64,000 bases of DNA. Source: Rhinopomastus cyanomelas (lineage: Eukaryota; Chordata; Aves; Bucerotiformes; Rhinopomastidae). Location: the NCBI GenBank assembly GCA_013400115.1, contig VXBP01001155.1, positions 372,001-436,000 of the forward strand, read 5' to 3'. Positions 11,985 through 23,487 of the stretch are shown in pieces (within the stretch, counting starts at the first letter, position 1; the number at the start of each line of letters is the position of its first letter). The position numbers and the translations under genes were made by a program. The notes under the pieces are model-generated. The model did not search any database, was not told where the DNA came from, and was given only the letters and a program-made list of their open reading frames with translations.

Positions 11985-12303
11985 TGGTGAACCACAGGCT
12001 GACCATGAGCAACAATGTGGCCCTGTGACTAAGAAGGTCAATGTTGTCTTGGGGTGCATTAAGAAGATTTTTGCCAGTATAGGAGAATCTCCTTCCCCTC
12101 TACTCTGCCCTTCTGGAACTGCATCCTGTTCTGGGCTCCCCAGTGTGGAATGTACAGGGAGCTACTGGACAGAGTGCAGTGCAGAGCCACAAGGATGATC
12201 CTTATGAGGAGAGGCTGAGAGAGCTGGGGTTATTTAGGCTGGGGAGGAAGGAGCCCGAGGAGAGATCTCACAGATGCCTGTAAATAGCTAAGAGATGAGT
12301 GTC
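11985..12303 (+). mobile_element. Diverged CR1 fragment (ORF2 3' portion)
   Basis: Follows the CR1 order at low identity: GACCATGAGCAACAATGTGG, then AAGGTCAATG...CTTGGGGTGC, CCCTCTACTCTGCCC, GTTCTGGGCTCCCCAG, AGAGCCACAAGGATGATC, TATGAGGAGAGGCTGAG, and GATCTCACAGATGCCTGTAAAT. The 3' end is absent. An older member than the copy at 13.1 kb. Confidence 0.85.
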
Positions 12304-13099
12304 TTTTAGAAAATGGGTGAAGGAAAAATTTTGTCTACAGGCTAATTTAATAATCTCTTTAAAGGCCATAAAAATAGCCAGGACATGGGCTCCAGAAAGA
12401 TTTTTTAATACCTCTAGACAGTCCTGTATGTCTTTTGTGTAAAACAGATATTCCCACCCTGAAGAAATCACCCTCTTAAAGCTTCTCTCAAGAGCTACTG
12501 AAGACTCAACGTAAGGTTGGTGTGATGGGTGTGTGGGTTGTGTGCTGTGATATGGGTAATTGCTGCCCCTGAAGCAGCTGGGAGGGGGTGGTTGCAGATG
12601 AATATTAAAAGAGGGTAGCCCACAATGATGAGAAAAGGTGATAATCACTTGAATCAAGCAGCTGAAGTAAATATCTTGGATCCTTTATTATTGTTTCTTT
12701 TAACTAGCAAGACTTCAGAACTTGTCTGGCATCTAGCCCTCTTGCACTCACCAGAGAGGAGAAGCCTCTCTGGTGTTACAGATGACTCTGGTTTCATAAA
12801 ATTGAATTGCCATGTAATTTTACATAAAAGAAACAAAACTTAGATTTGCAACAAGCTCTGGAGTGCTGCAAAATGCCCGGCTTGTTTCTTTCAGTGCATG
12901 GTGTCATGGCAACGTGGCAACAGGAAGAATACAGAATTAATTGTGATGCAGGTAAGATGCCTCTATTTATATTGTGTTTGCTTTAGCCTGGCCGTGTGAT
13001 TCTGTTCTTGCCAGAATAATATCAAAGGTGCTCTTTGCTGCTAAGGATTTTTGTTACTCTGGTAAGTGAGTCTTAGGATTGTTAATTCAAACATGCAGC
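12304..13099. other. Intergenic, nothing recognised
   Basis: No repeat or gene recognised between two plus-strand CR1 fragments. Confidence 0.4.
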
Positions 13100-13913
13100 A
13101 AATGGCAATGAAAATAATGACTGCTGATGACACAAAACTTGGTGGTGTCGCCAACACCCCTGCAGCACCCTGTGCTGCCATTCAGCGAGACCTGGACAGG
13201 ATGGAGAGCTGGGCAGAGAGAAATGTAATGAGGTATAACAAGGGCAAGTGTAGAGTCTGGCATGTGGGCAAGAACAACCCCAGGTACCAGTATAGGTTGG
13301 GGACCGACCTGTTGGCGATAATTGTAGGAGAAAGGGACCTGGGTGTCCTGGTGGACAGCAGGATGACAATGAGCCAGCAGTGTGCTCTTGTGGCCAGGAA
13401 GGCTAACAGCATCCTGGGGTGGATCAGAACGGGGGTGGTTAGCAGATCAAGAGAGGTTCTTCTTCCCATCTACTCTGCCCTAGTGAGACCTGGAGTATTG
13501 TGTCCAGTTCTGGGCCCCTCAGTTCAAGAGGGGATGTGGAGCTGCTGGAGGGAGTCCAGCATAGAGCAATGAGGATGATGAAGGAAGTGGAGCACCTCCC
13601 TTATGAGGAGAGGCTGAGGGAGCTGGGTCTCTTTAGCTTGGAGACGAGGAGACTGAGGGGTGACCTCATTAATGTCTATAAATATTTGAGGGGTGGGTGT
13701 TGGGAGGATGGAGCCAGGCTCTTCTCAATGTTATCTAGTGATAGGATGAGGGGCAATGGGTGTAAGCTGGAATATAGGAGGTTCCAAATCAAATCTGAGA
13801 AGGAACCTCTTCCCAGTGAGGGTGACGGAGCACTGGAACAGGCTACCCAGGGTGGTTGTGGAGTCTCCTTCACTGGAGATGTTCAAGACCTGCCTGGATG
13901 TGTTCCTGTGTGA
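13100..13913 (+). pseudogene. CR1 ORF2 C-terminal remnant (reverse transcriptase)
   Basis: Two overlapping frames. The first (to 13572) starts with TADDTKLGG, equivalent to the F/Y-A-D-D catalytic motif C of LINE reverse transcriptase, then the CR1 thumb-region text (AIQRDLDRMESWAERN, GERDLGVLVDSRM, QQCALVARKANSILGW). The second (from 13500) carries EHLPYEERLRELGLFSLETR and GDLINVYKYLRGG. The shift between frames is a frameshift, and the fingers/palm N-terminal half is missing. It is a dead fragment, not a host gene. Confidence 0.9.
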
Positions 13914-13991
13914 CTTGGTGTAGGTGATCCTGCTGTGGCAGGGGGGATTGGACTAGACTTTCGAGGTTTCTTCCAATCCCTTATGATAATG
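13100..13991 (+). mobile_element. CR1 copy, about 0.9 kb, RT C-terminus to 3' end
   Basis: Begins inside ORF2 at the reverse transcriptase active-site region and runs to the 3' end (GATCCTGCTGTGGCAGG; GGGGATTGGACTAGA; TTCCAATCCC). 5'-truncated, as is usual for LINE insertions made by target-primed reverse transcription. The terminal octamer is damaged (TTATGATAATGA). One of the better-preserved copies here. Confidence 0.95.
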
Positions 13992-14341
13992 AAAATACCA
14001 TTCAGCTTTCCAGCCTTAGAGGTGTTTCACTTGCTTTAAATACGAAGTTTCAAATTCATTTTTTCCTTCTGCTCTGCATTGCTGAAGAGTCACATACTGC
14101 TCACATTTTCCAATATAAAAGGGTACATTTGAGTTTTTAACTATTAGATAGCAATCTTATACCCAGAAAGCCAGCTCCACAAATCTTGACCGGCAACACC
14201 ATTCTGATGTTCCACCTGCAGAGACACTGTGCATCCTGGAGGAGATCGCAACTGGTAGGAGACCTTGTGAAGACACAGATTGCCCTGCAGCAGAACTGCA
14301 CAGAAATAACCCCCACATGAGGAGTGAGCAAACTGTTTGAG
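13992..14341. other. Intergenic, nothing recognised
   Basis: No repeat or gene seen. It lies between the CR1 end and the start of the putative LTR. Confidence 0.4.
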
Positions 14342-14970
14342 TGTCACAGTTTGAATTTGGTGGGTTTCTTGCCTGTGGCTTTGGGAAGTTGCTATGGCAA
14401 CTTGTGAACTCTTTGCAGTCTGTAAAGTGGCACCACTGGTTTGAAGCTTCCAGTTTGGGGTTTCTGACTCCTCCTTCACTTCGCTTTCACCTGTTCTGAG
14501 AGGATGCACATCATCGCTGGAACGTGTAGGTACAGCAGCTGTCTTGCCCAGGGAAGGTGGTGAACGGACAGAGTGTAGTACCTCAAGGATCAGCAGGAGG
14601 AAGGTTTCAGATAATTTCCATTCTTTGCTGAAATGGAGAGTTTTCCCCTCCCTTGTGGCTGGAGGTATCAGTGCACTGAAAATGGAGGTCTAGCTTGGGA
14701 GCAGAGAGAACAGACATGGAACAGGGAACTAGACTTTAAAGTGCTGTTGCTGCTGAGGGACGTGTGCATGGACTGAATGGATTCCACAGGGAGCAAGAAC
14801 TGCTGGAAGTTTCTTTGCTTTGAGGAGGAGGAGATAGCAGCGGCTTTGCCCAGCTGTGTGAGACTGTGTGGTTAATCTGTCTTTGTGTTGGGGTTTTTAT
14901 GTGGAGTGAATTAAAAGTGCTTTTTCCCAAATCAAGTTAGGTTTTTTTGCTTTTGCCTGCAATTTGTAAG
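14342..14970 (+). mobile_element. Putative solo LTR of an endogenous retrovirus-like family
   Basis: Starts with TG (TGTCACAGTTTGAATTTGG). Over the first 150 bases it matches a second copy at 63819-64000: GGTGGGTTTCTTG, TTGGGAAGT.GCTATGGCAAC, CTGGTTT, and a CTTCACTTC block. Toward the right it holds an LTR-like tail: CTGTGTGAGACTGTGTGG, a TTATGTGGAG region, ATTAAA, then a T-rich segment. No coding ORF, primer-binding site or flanking duplication could be fixed. The right boundary is a guess (near TTTGCCTGCA). The repetition is seen; the LTR nature is inferred. Confidence 0.4.
14388..14401. promoter_or_regulatory. RFX X-box-like palindrome in the putative LTR
   Basis: GTTGCTATGGCAAC fits the RFX-factor X-box (GTNRCC, spacer, RGYAAC) nearly perfectly and is palindromic. 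The second family copy keeps it as GTAGCTATGGCAAC at 63866-63879. Binding is inferred from motif shape only. Confidence 0.4.
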
Positions 14971-16353
14971 TAGTTTTTGAACCCTCCTTGTTTTGTTTTT
15001 GTTTTGTCCCATTAGCTCATTGACTAAATTAATTGGTTAATTTAATCCCAGGATAAACCTTTGAAAATGAGGAGAAAGATGAAGTTCTAAAGCCTTTATG
15101 TTCATCCATTGGCTTTTGAACCATAAGCATCCTTACCTGCAAGTTTTCATTCATTATGAAGACCAGAATCAATGTGTTTAAATAAAAAGTAATGCAATAA
15201 AAAACCAGACCCAAACATGAGATTCAGCACAATGTCCAAAAGAGGGATTTCAGAAAAAAAAAATCCAACAAGGTTTTGTATTTTTACTCTTTTGTCTGTG
15301 TGAAATGTTTGGCAAGTGGCTTGTTTCCTTTGTGCCAAGTCAGTCCTAAATTATCTGTTCCAGGTATCAGCTAGCCACAGCCAACCTGTCTTTGAGTAAA
15401 CAGAGTATTCCTTTTCTTTTTAAAAGGAAAGAGAAACACCAGTGTGTTTATTTTTCAAATGGAAAGCTGTGTCCAACTGGGGGGAAAAAATTTCTCTAAG
15501 TTACTGTGCGTTTTGTTCTCGACTAATTAATGGGTGAAAGAGAACGCCCTGAATTTAGCTCATGCTTCCTCAGGAATTAGGTTCTCCGCAGTCCTGAAAT
15601 TCTGTGAACATCTTTGTTGTTCAAACCTTTGCATGCGGTCAGAGCGACTCAGAAGGCACTTTGACCAAAATTCTCTCCACCCTTAATTGCCTCTGCAGTC
15701 TCAGGAAAATGTCTCTGAGTTCTTTCACAAGATGTGTTGATGATAGTGGAAGTTCCAGAAGATAGAGCCACTCCAGACCTCAGCACTGGAATTGATGGTA
15801 TTCCATAACTAATTTCTCCATGTTGTGACTAATTTCTGTGTCAGAACAACAGCTTGTCACTGTGATAACTGAGGAGAAACTTGTGGGGAAAGTAGCAACA
15901 AGTTCTGAACAACACATGGACCCATGTCCTGCAGGCAGTAGTAGAGAATTGATCCGCTTACCATATGTATGAGAGAAGTCAAGCCAGCTTGTCTCCACGT
16001 ATGGAGCATGAAAGAGATCAGTAAAGGTTCTGTTGGCCATGTTTTTGAGGAAAGCAAATTACTCACTCATTTCTTCAAAGGAAATATTTGGAGATGGTGG
16101 AGCCTTCCAGGATGGAGCTGTTCTGGTGTGTGATACTACTTTAGGATTAGCTTTCTGAAGAATTGTGGGAGGTGAATGAGTCAAGGAAGCAGCCAGACTG
16201 ACTGATCTGCAATTACTGTTTGTAGCCAGCGTGTTTATAGCCACAGGTGGTGCTGGAGGATTTACAGCATCTGAATTGCTCTAGCATGTTTTCAGATAGT
16301 TCCACAAATAACTATTGCCATTAATTTTGGATATTGTTTTAAATGACAGTGTT
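14971..16353. other. Intergenic, possible conserved non-coding block
   Basis: No recognised repeats. The part near 15480-15720 has more CpGs than its surroundings and clustered homeodomain-like (TAATTAATGGG) and TCF/LEF-like (CTTTGTTGTTCAAACC) motifs. That is suggestive but cannot be tested without other species. Confidence 0.3.
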
Positions 16354-16725
16354 TCACAGAATCACAGAAGGTTAGGGGTTGGAAGGGACCTCGGAAGCTC
16401 ATCTAGTCCAATCGTCATCTAGTCCAATCCCCCTGAAACAGCAGCATCACCTAGGTCAGGTCACACAGGAACATGTGGGTTTTAAATGTCTCCAGAGAAG
16501 CCAACTCCACAACCCCGCTGGGCAGCCTCTTCCAGCACTGTCACCCTCACCGTGAAGAAGTTCCTTCTCATATTGGTGTGAAACCTCCTCTGTTCCAGCT
16601 TACACCCATTGCCCCTTGTCCTATCATTAGATGACACTGAGAAGAGCCTGGCTCCATTCTTCTGACAACCCATCCTTTCCATATTTATAGACATTAATGA
16701 GGTCATCCCTCAGTCTCCTCCACAC
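16354..16725 (-). mobile_element. CR1 copy, about 0.37 kb
   Basis: TCACAGAATCACAGAAGG at the left is the reversed 3' end; it runs through GAAGAAGTTCCTTCTCAT and CCCCTTGTCCTATCATTAG to ATTTATAGACATTAATGAGG and ends at about CTCAGTCTCCTC. A local duplication of TCATCTAGTCCAAT (16399 and 16415, period 16) lies near its 3' end. The minus-strand frame at 16482-16706 is the ORF2 C-terminal end (NDRTRGNGCKLEQRRF). Confidence 0.93.
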
Positions 16726-19486
16726 AGCCCAAGCCAGCCTGACTGATAGCTGCTGTAGGCATTTGATCCAACAGTCTTCCCTTCCCAAGAAGTGACACTG
16801 GAAGGTGTGATGCCATTTGCACATGCTCAAGTAGAAAGCTGTTGGAAGAGTCACTGAAGTCACTGTAAAATTGTAGTCTGAGGTGAATAACGAAGTACTT
16901 AAGCTGAGATACTTTTCTTTGACTTTCCTTTTGTGTTTGCTTTTGTTGGGCTGGTTAGAGGGTTGTTCCTGACTGCTCCAGATGTTGCTTCCTACTCTGG
17001 TTTCTTAGCTGACAGGATACACTTGCTGTTTTCAAGTGTTAATTTTGTAAAAAAGAAAAAAAAGGATCTAGAAATCTTTTTGGGAAATGAAAACTGTGTT
17101 GCACATGCCCCGTGTTCCAGCAGCTGAATTTCTGAAGGAAGCAGACAGTACTGGAGGGAACCGGTGTGGCTCATACAGCCCTACATGGAAATGCAAAGTG
17201 AATTTGATTGAGTGCAAGTGACTTTTGTGATTTCTCTTCTGAACTCTGACTAGAAACACTCAGCTGAGCTCTCCGTGCAGCAGGCTTGCCCAAGCTCACC
17301 TAAAACACATGGGGCTGTCTTTGAAAGTCTCCTGTTTATTGCTGTTTCTGCCCACCAGGTACGCACGCATGCCGCCTTCAGCTAACACTTCACCATTTCA
17401 TGCATCCAGGTGTAGCTCTCACATTAAAAAAAGGTTCTGTATCAGGACACACAGTTTAAATCAATATAATTTTAGGCAATATTCCTGATTTCCATCCTTT
17501 TCTAGTTCCTGGGTCTCCCTTCCAACATAACCACAGAACACTAATGCCAGAAACCGTGTGTCTTCACTTTCAATATTTGTAAGTAGTCTGTAGTCCCCTT
17601 TGGTTTATTGTCTCCAACTGATCGTGTTACTAGAGCAATTAATCAGTTTAAAAGGAAATGTGTGTTATTATAAAAAAAAAACCCAGTGAGGGATGAATGC
17701 TTTGTTCTTATTCAAAAATGTGCTATTAATAATTTGTCATATCTTTTCTCCACCTTTTTCTAACCTTTTCTCATTCTTTGTTAATAAAATTTATTATTTT
17801 TCTTTACATCATCTTGTCCTCAGTCTTATTGTGTTTTGAACAAAAAAACCAGGACTTAAGTTAATTTGTCCAGAAAGTACGATCTCATGTAGGCACATCC
17901 CATAACCTTATTCTCCTCTCGATAACCAGGCGGTGGGACGGTCTGGCACGCTAGCCAAGCCGGCTTGACTAGATTTAAACCAGAATGAAATATTTATCTG
18001 GTTGAAAGAAAGACTTGTCTTGCAGTGCTTAAGGAAAGTTTTTTTTTGTGAAAGGAAAGAAATAGCAGGCAGTACTGTTTGCCAAGTCAGACTTACTCAG
18101 GAAGTCAATAGACTGAATCTCTACTCTCTTTGTTGCCTTGTTTTAGTGGAGTGAAATAAATTTTCCAAAGCCCGCCGTTCCGCACTGTTTCCGGAATCTA
18201 GAGCCCCTCTCCACAGGTAGTCATGCTGGCTGCACAAAGCTAAGCTGTTCCTGCTTCCACTTTGTCTAGATCAAAGTGAAGATAACGTGCCTGGGGACAC
18301 AGTGGCAAGTTACTGCCTTCCAGGTGTGTTTCCTCAGTTCCTTTGGGCTAACTACAAGCTGGACGATTGTGTTGCAGAACGATACGCACACTGAGGACCA
18401 GTAGTCAGGCTCCCAAGCGAGCCTTGCACAGACAGATCTCACACGGTATTGCACCTGTTTGGTAGAGCTCACCTGGGCCCATACTCTCCCCTACTCCCAA
18501 AGCAATGGAACAAAATCTTATTGATGTGTTTTCCTGTGAGGTGAGAAGCAGGGAGACAGCTGTACTTTCATTTTCCCTGCATATTTCTAACGTGAGATAG
18601 CAGCACAATTTACATATTTAGGAGTGGCAGGAAAAGATGTGACTCATGGCTTAATCCCGCATAGGAGAGGAGAGGAGGTGTTATTCTTCACAAACACAAT
18701 GTTGTACTTGATTTCCAACCTTCTTACCTGCGTTGCATTGAGTGGAATGAAAGAACCAGTCTCAGGAGTCGCAAAGAAAGAAAACACTGCAACAAGGAAG
18801 CCAGAGTGGTCACATTCCAAACCAATGTTTTACGTTTGATTGCACATTATTACCACTTTTTCTTGTGAAAGGGGAAAAAAAAACAACCGAGCAAAAACTC
18901 AGAGAGAAACAGACTAGAGTAGGAAAGAGAAAAGAGCCATGGGAAACAGATGAATGATGACATTCAGAGAGTGGCATGAAAAGCTGAAGAAAAGCTACAC
19001 AAAGCCAGGAAATGGCCACTTAGTGGCAATGACATCTATCTGTGATCACCTGCAGCTCTGTTTCACCATCTCCGCCAATGAAAGGTGCACAGATGTCTCC
19101 ATGAGAAAATCACAGTCTGAATCGGGTTCCGCTGCAAGCTTTGGACAGACTGATCCAGAGGGCCTTGGACCAGTCTGTTTCCATATCCTGGCTCTTTTTG
19201 GCTCAGGACCTGAAATCATTGTTATTCTTTTTAATAACAATGCTTTCCATGTCTGTAGTGACTGACATTCACCGAGCTCAGTAAAAGCTCAGAATATTTC
19301 CTCTGAGGAGTTCTGTTAATATCAAGAAAGATGAAGATTTTTCAGCTTGAAATACAGATCTTCCTACCTTCAATAATCCTACCTGTCAGTAATTACTGTC
19401 TGAAATGCCAGCTATCACTGCCTCTAAGATAACGTAACAGAAATGCAAATGAAAAATGAGTTTGGGGTTGGTTTTTTTTTTACTCA
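16726..19486. other. Intergenic, nothing firm
   Basis: No repeats or genes recognised. A CpG-bearing segment near 17870-18010 (CGATAACCAGGCGGTGGGAC; CACGCTAGCCAAGCCGGC) stands out in base composition and might be a regulatory element. Confidence 0.3.
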
Positions 19487-19541
19487 GGGGGGTTTTTTTT
19501 GGTGGGGGGAGGCTTGTTGTGTTTGGGGGGTTTAGGGGGGG
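19487..19541 (+). repeat. G-run cluster with G-quadruplex potential
   Basis: Four runs of six or more G (19487-19492, 19504-19509, 19525-19530, 19534-19541) within 55 bases, on the plus strand. Two of the loops are long (11 and 15 bases), so folding would be weak. Confidence 0.45.
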
Positions 19542-19565
19542 AAGCTGCTCTGTAGTAATGGCCTA

Positions 19566-19820
19566 AAAAGGGTGGGTGTCAGGAGGATGGAGCCAGGTTC
19601 TTCTCAATGTCATCTAGTGATAGGATGATGGGCAATGGATGTAAGCTGGAACACTGGAGCATTGGAACAGGCTGCCCGGGGTTGTGGAGCCTCCTTCACT
19701 GGAGATGTTTAAAACCCATCTGGATGTGTTCCTGTGCAACTTGGTCTAGCTGATCCTGCTGTGGCAGGGCGATCGGACTTTTGAGGTCCCTTCCAATCCC
19801 TAATTCTATGATTCTATGAT
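19566..19820 (+). mobile_element. CR1 3' end with internal deletion
   Basis: GGGTGGGTGTCAGGAGGATG through TCATCTAGTGATAGGATG, then directly from AAGCTGGAACAC to TGGAGCATTGGAACAGGC, skipping about 55 bases found in other copies. The 3' end is intact and ends TAATTCTATGATTCTATGAT. Confidence 0.94.
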
Positions 19821-20126
19821 CTCCTGCTTATGTTACATTGAAATTGTTTGATCCTTTAAGACAGGGCAGCATGCTATGAAAACAACAATCAACAAAGTAA
19901 AAAAGTCTCCACTGAGCTCAAAAACGAGTACAGATGTTCCTACATGTTTAAGGAATGGAAGAAGTACTCGTGCAGAGCAATATGGCAGTGGGTTGTCCTG
20001 GTAAGTCTGTTCTGGATTATAAATTAGTAAAAAATTGGAGTAGATGACCAGTGCCTTGTAGATGATTAAGGTAAAATCTGTATAGAAATACAGGCAGCAA
20101 TGAGCACTCAAGGACAGGCGTGCCAC

Positions 20127-20157
20127 TGTGTGTGTGTGTGTGCGCGTGTGTGTGTGC
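20127..20157. repeat. (TG)n microsatellite with CGCG interruption
   Basis: Alternating TG run broken by GCGCG at about 20142-20146. Purine-pyrimidine alternation gives Z-DNA potential. Confidence 0.9.
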
Positions 20158-20444
20158 AGGATGCCCTCTTCTCCCTTAGGAGTGATTTCCCAAAAGATGA
20201 GACCAATAAAAGCAAACAATAGTCCTGCTATTTTAGCAACAAGGAAAAGGCAACTTCAGCAGAAGTAGCTTGATGCAAGAAAGGGGCTTTTATCTCTCCT
20301 TCCATCCTGATATCATAGCCAAGCATCATGATGAGACTTTCAGTTCCACTGCAACAGTACACTCTGTTTTCAAAACGGCCAGAATGGATTCTGATGAGGC
20401 TGTCTTGTTTCATTAAAAATAGCCTTGTGCTGAAGTGGAAGAGG

Positions 20445-20512
20445 GCTTGTTCCAAAGCCCACTGAAGTCAATAGGAGTTGACTTCAATTGCCTCCGGATC
20501 TAGGCCACAGTA
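20445..20512. mobile_element. Ancient amniote interspersed repeat relic
   Basis: AAAGCCCACTGAAGTCAATA and GAGTTGACTTCAATTGCC with GGATCTAGGCCAC resemble the widespread reptile/bird motif 'ttgacttcaatgggag-caggat-ggcc', found at the ends of old L3/CR1-like elements. Short and diverged; family uncertain. Confidence 0.35.
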
Positions 20513-23104
20513 ATGATAGAGGCACCGTGAGGTCACAGTTTAACAACTTTGTTCAAAAGGACTCCAACCCTTTTGAGGTCCTTATTTAGCTGTAGAAAGC
20601 TTCAACGGACAGTTTGCACTATGAATTGAATCCACTATCCTTTTAGTCAAAAGGATGCTCCCAAGCACTCAAGTTAGCAAAGCTTGTGCTTCCAGAGGTT
20701 AGGACTGCCTCCAGAACAGTGAGGGCTCTCGGGGGGCTCCAAAGCTTTCTCCATAAATCACAACTGTGTATCTCAATTCCCTTCTTCAGCTGCCACCACA
20801 GATGGCCTGGATAGGTTCAGTAACTGCATGTCACCATGGCTGTGACTGCAGAGATCATCATAAGGGCTTATGTTAGTTTAGCATTCAGCCTTCTGCAGCA
20901 GCTTTTCACAAGTTATTTATTTATTTTAGTTTTGCAATAAGTGCCTAAACATCATAAATCTATCTCACACTACTTTCTCCCCTCTCTCTAATTTGTTGAA
21001 GCATTCCTCTTTTATCTCCCCTGGCTCCTACAGCGTTACAGTCCTTTGTTCCAGCCAGGCAGGTACAGCAGATCACACACCAGTGGTGTCCTGCCTTTGC
21101 AAATTGTCCTTTGGCCATTCAAGGGGAGCTCATGCTACTTTACGGGTTAATTCTGAGTCGTTAAGGGGTTTCTTGAGCTTTTATCCAATAGACAGGAAAC
21201 ACACAGATTAGATTTACAGATTCAAGCACAGCAAGCACGTGAATGGGATCCTGGTCAAAATGAAGTTTTATTTTGACCCATTCTGGATGAACAGTCTCAA
21301 ATACAAACAATGTAGAACCTTGATCTTCTTTTCCTGAGGTTTAATTAATTCAAGTAAGAGAATTAAATCATAGGCTCAAACATCCAAAAAAATGAATCTA
21401 TGAGGAATCATTATGAATGAACTGCAACCAGAAAATAGATCTCAGCTGCCCCTCTGAAAGGAAACACTGAGGTGGGTTTATTTCGCTTCTGCAGCAGTTG
21501 CAAAATCTAAACATATGAAACAGAAAGGAAGAAAATAGTGTGACACTGGGCTAGATTTTTGCCTGTGCAAAAGAGTCCCAGCACAGACCTGTGAGACTGT
21601 GGTTTTATTGATTTGCCTGAAATGTCATAATTGACAAATATCCTAAATGAATATTTCTAAAAGCATCCTTTTTTGGAGAAATACATAGCATGTTATAAAA
21701 AGACACATAAAACCAAGACAGGTTGATTCCTGGGAAAGGGTAACAGAGAGTTACAAATTCAATATCCCAACAACCCCCTTCCCCTTCTCTTGGGCATCTG
21801 CATTTTCCAATGTAATTATTTTCTGTCTGTTGGACTTGATAGATACAGTCCTGTGCCCGGCTCCAGTGGCCCGACTCTAGTGTTTCTGATGAGTTCTGCT
21901 GCTAAGGATGCATGTGGGTTCTTATTCTTGATCAAGGCTTATGCCAGAAAGTATTTTGCACAAGAGCTATTGAAAAGGTAGCATGACTTAATTAATATTA
22001 GCTAAATAGATAGCATAATTTTTATTCTCTGTACATGAAGTGATTCTTTCATGGACAGTAAAGTTTTTGTCCATTCTCACTGAATAAACAGTATTTTTAG
22101 TCTATTATCTCCCATCGTTATTGTAATGCTACTCAATAAAACTAAATGCTTTATTTGTTCAGCAGGGTGACAGTGTATTTCCTTAACAACACAACATCAT
22201 TGTGTGCTTTAGGAAACAGCTGCACAAGCCAGTAAAGTGATGACACATACTTGGAATTTTCTCCATCTCTCAACCACATTTTGATGAATATCCCATGAAA
22301 TGAATAAAAGCTATCTGCTGTAAATGTCAGGCAGGTGCTATGCAGCTGCACACCAAACACGGAAAGACTATTTCATGAGAATCTATCTGCTGTATCGGTC
22401 TCTTAATCTCTCCCTCTCCGCGCTGTGCCTACCCATCCACATCTTTTTTGTCCATTCTGCCTAAATCTCTAAATCTATTTCAGTCTAATACTCCGCTTGC
22501 CTCTATATAAACCCAGATTTTACTTCCTGCTATGCCATTCAGAGCCTTTTACTGAGGATGCCAAATACATCATGTTTTCTAGATGTCCCCTACTAAGGGA
22601 TGTTCAAAAATGTCTGATCACTTTTAGGTGCTATCTAATTAAAATGATCTTCAAAGTGGGAATGACTTCTGAATTTGAACTAAGCACCTGGACTAACAGC
22701 TTGCACCATTCTTGCAGTGAGGAGAACTTCTTTTAAAGGACTTTTGCTTTCATGTTGCACTGGGTAGAGTATGTACAGTGATCTTCAGTCTTTTTCAAGA
22801 GCTGATAGGAGAAGGAGAGTCTTGGTGTGGTGACCCTGTGACTGTGCTTGGCACATGCTGGTGATGATGTCTGGGGGTGGTGGAGGGGAGTGTTACTCTT
22901 CATAAGCATAAATTTCTCCATTGTCTGCAAAAGATGTGTGGGACTGACATTTTGTGAAATGTGCTTAAAATGAGATTCATCTGCCCAAAACCTATTTACA
23001 CCCCATGAACCTGCCTACTACACCTAATGTGTACCCATTTTGAAATCAGCATGTGTATTTATATATGTACAGATGTATGCTCACACTGGCATGTATGTGT
23101 ATAC

Positions 23105-23125
23105 ATAGGGTAGGGTAGGATAGGA
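23105..23125. repeat. (TAGGG/TAGGA)n, left part of split pentamer tract
   Basis: TAGGGTAGGGTAGGATAGGA just before the CR1 at 23126. The same kind of pentamers continues after that CR1, so the tract was probably one before insertion. Confidence 0.7.
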
Positions 23126-23487
23126 TCACAGAATCATTAGGGATTGGAAGGGACCTTGAAAAATCATCTAGTCCAATCCCCCTGCCACAGCAGGATCACC
23201 TAGAACAAGTCACACAGGAATGCATCCAGGTGGGTTTTAAACATCTCCAGAGAAGGAGACTCCACAACTCCCCTGGGCAGCCTGTTACAGGGCTCCGTCA
23301 CTCTCACTGTGAAGTTCCATCTGATATTTATATGGAACCTCCTATGTTCCAGCTGACACCCATTGCCCCTCATCCTGTCACTAGATGACATTGAGAAGAG
23401 TCTGGCTCCATCCTCCTGACACCTACCCTTTACATATTTATAGACATTAATGAGGTCACCCCTGTCTCCTCTTCTCCAAGCTGAAGT
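23126..23487 (-). mobile_element. CR1 copy inserted in a pentamer repeat
   Basis: Starts TCACAGAATCATTAGGG and runs through TCACTCTCACTGTGAAGTTC, CCTCATCCTGTCACTAGATG and TTTATAGACATTAATGAGG to CTCCAAGCTGAAG. The opposite-strand frame at 23200-23562 reads the CR1 ORF2 end (RGDLINVYKYVKGRCQEDG). It is flanked on both sides by TAGGA-type pentamers. Confidence 0.94.

Larger units (their letters stand above)
19821..23100. other. Intergenic
   Basis: Holds a (TG)n tract (20127-20157) and an old relic at 20445-20512. Otherwise no gene or repeat recognised. Confidence 0.4.

Noticed and set aside
12268..12657. A 129-codon minus-strand gene
   Set aside because: It starts in a CR1 remnant and shows no conserved motif.
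13066..13572. A 168-codon host gene
   Set aside because: The content is the CR1 ORF2 reverse transcriptase C-terminus (ADDTKLGG and following CR1 motifs).
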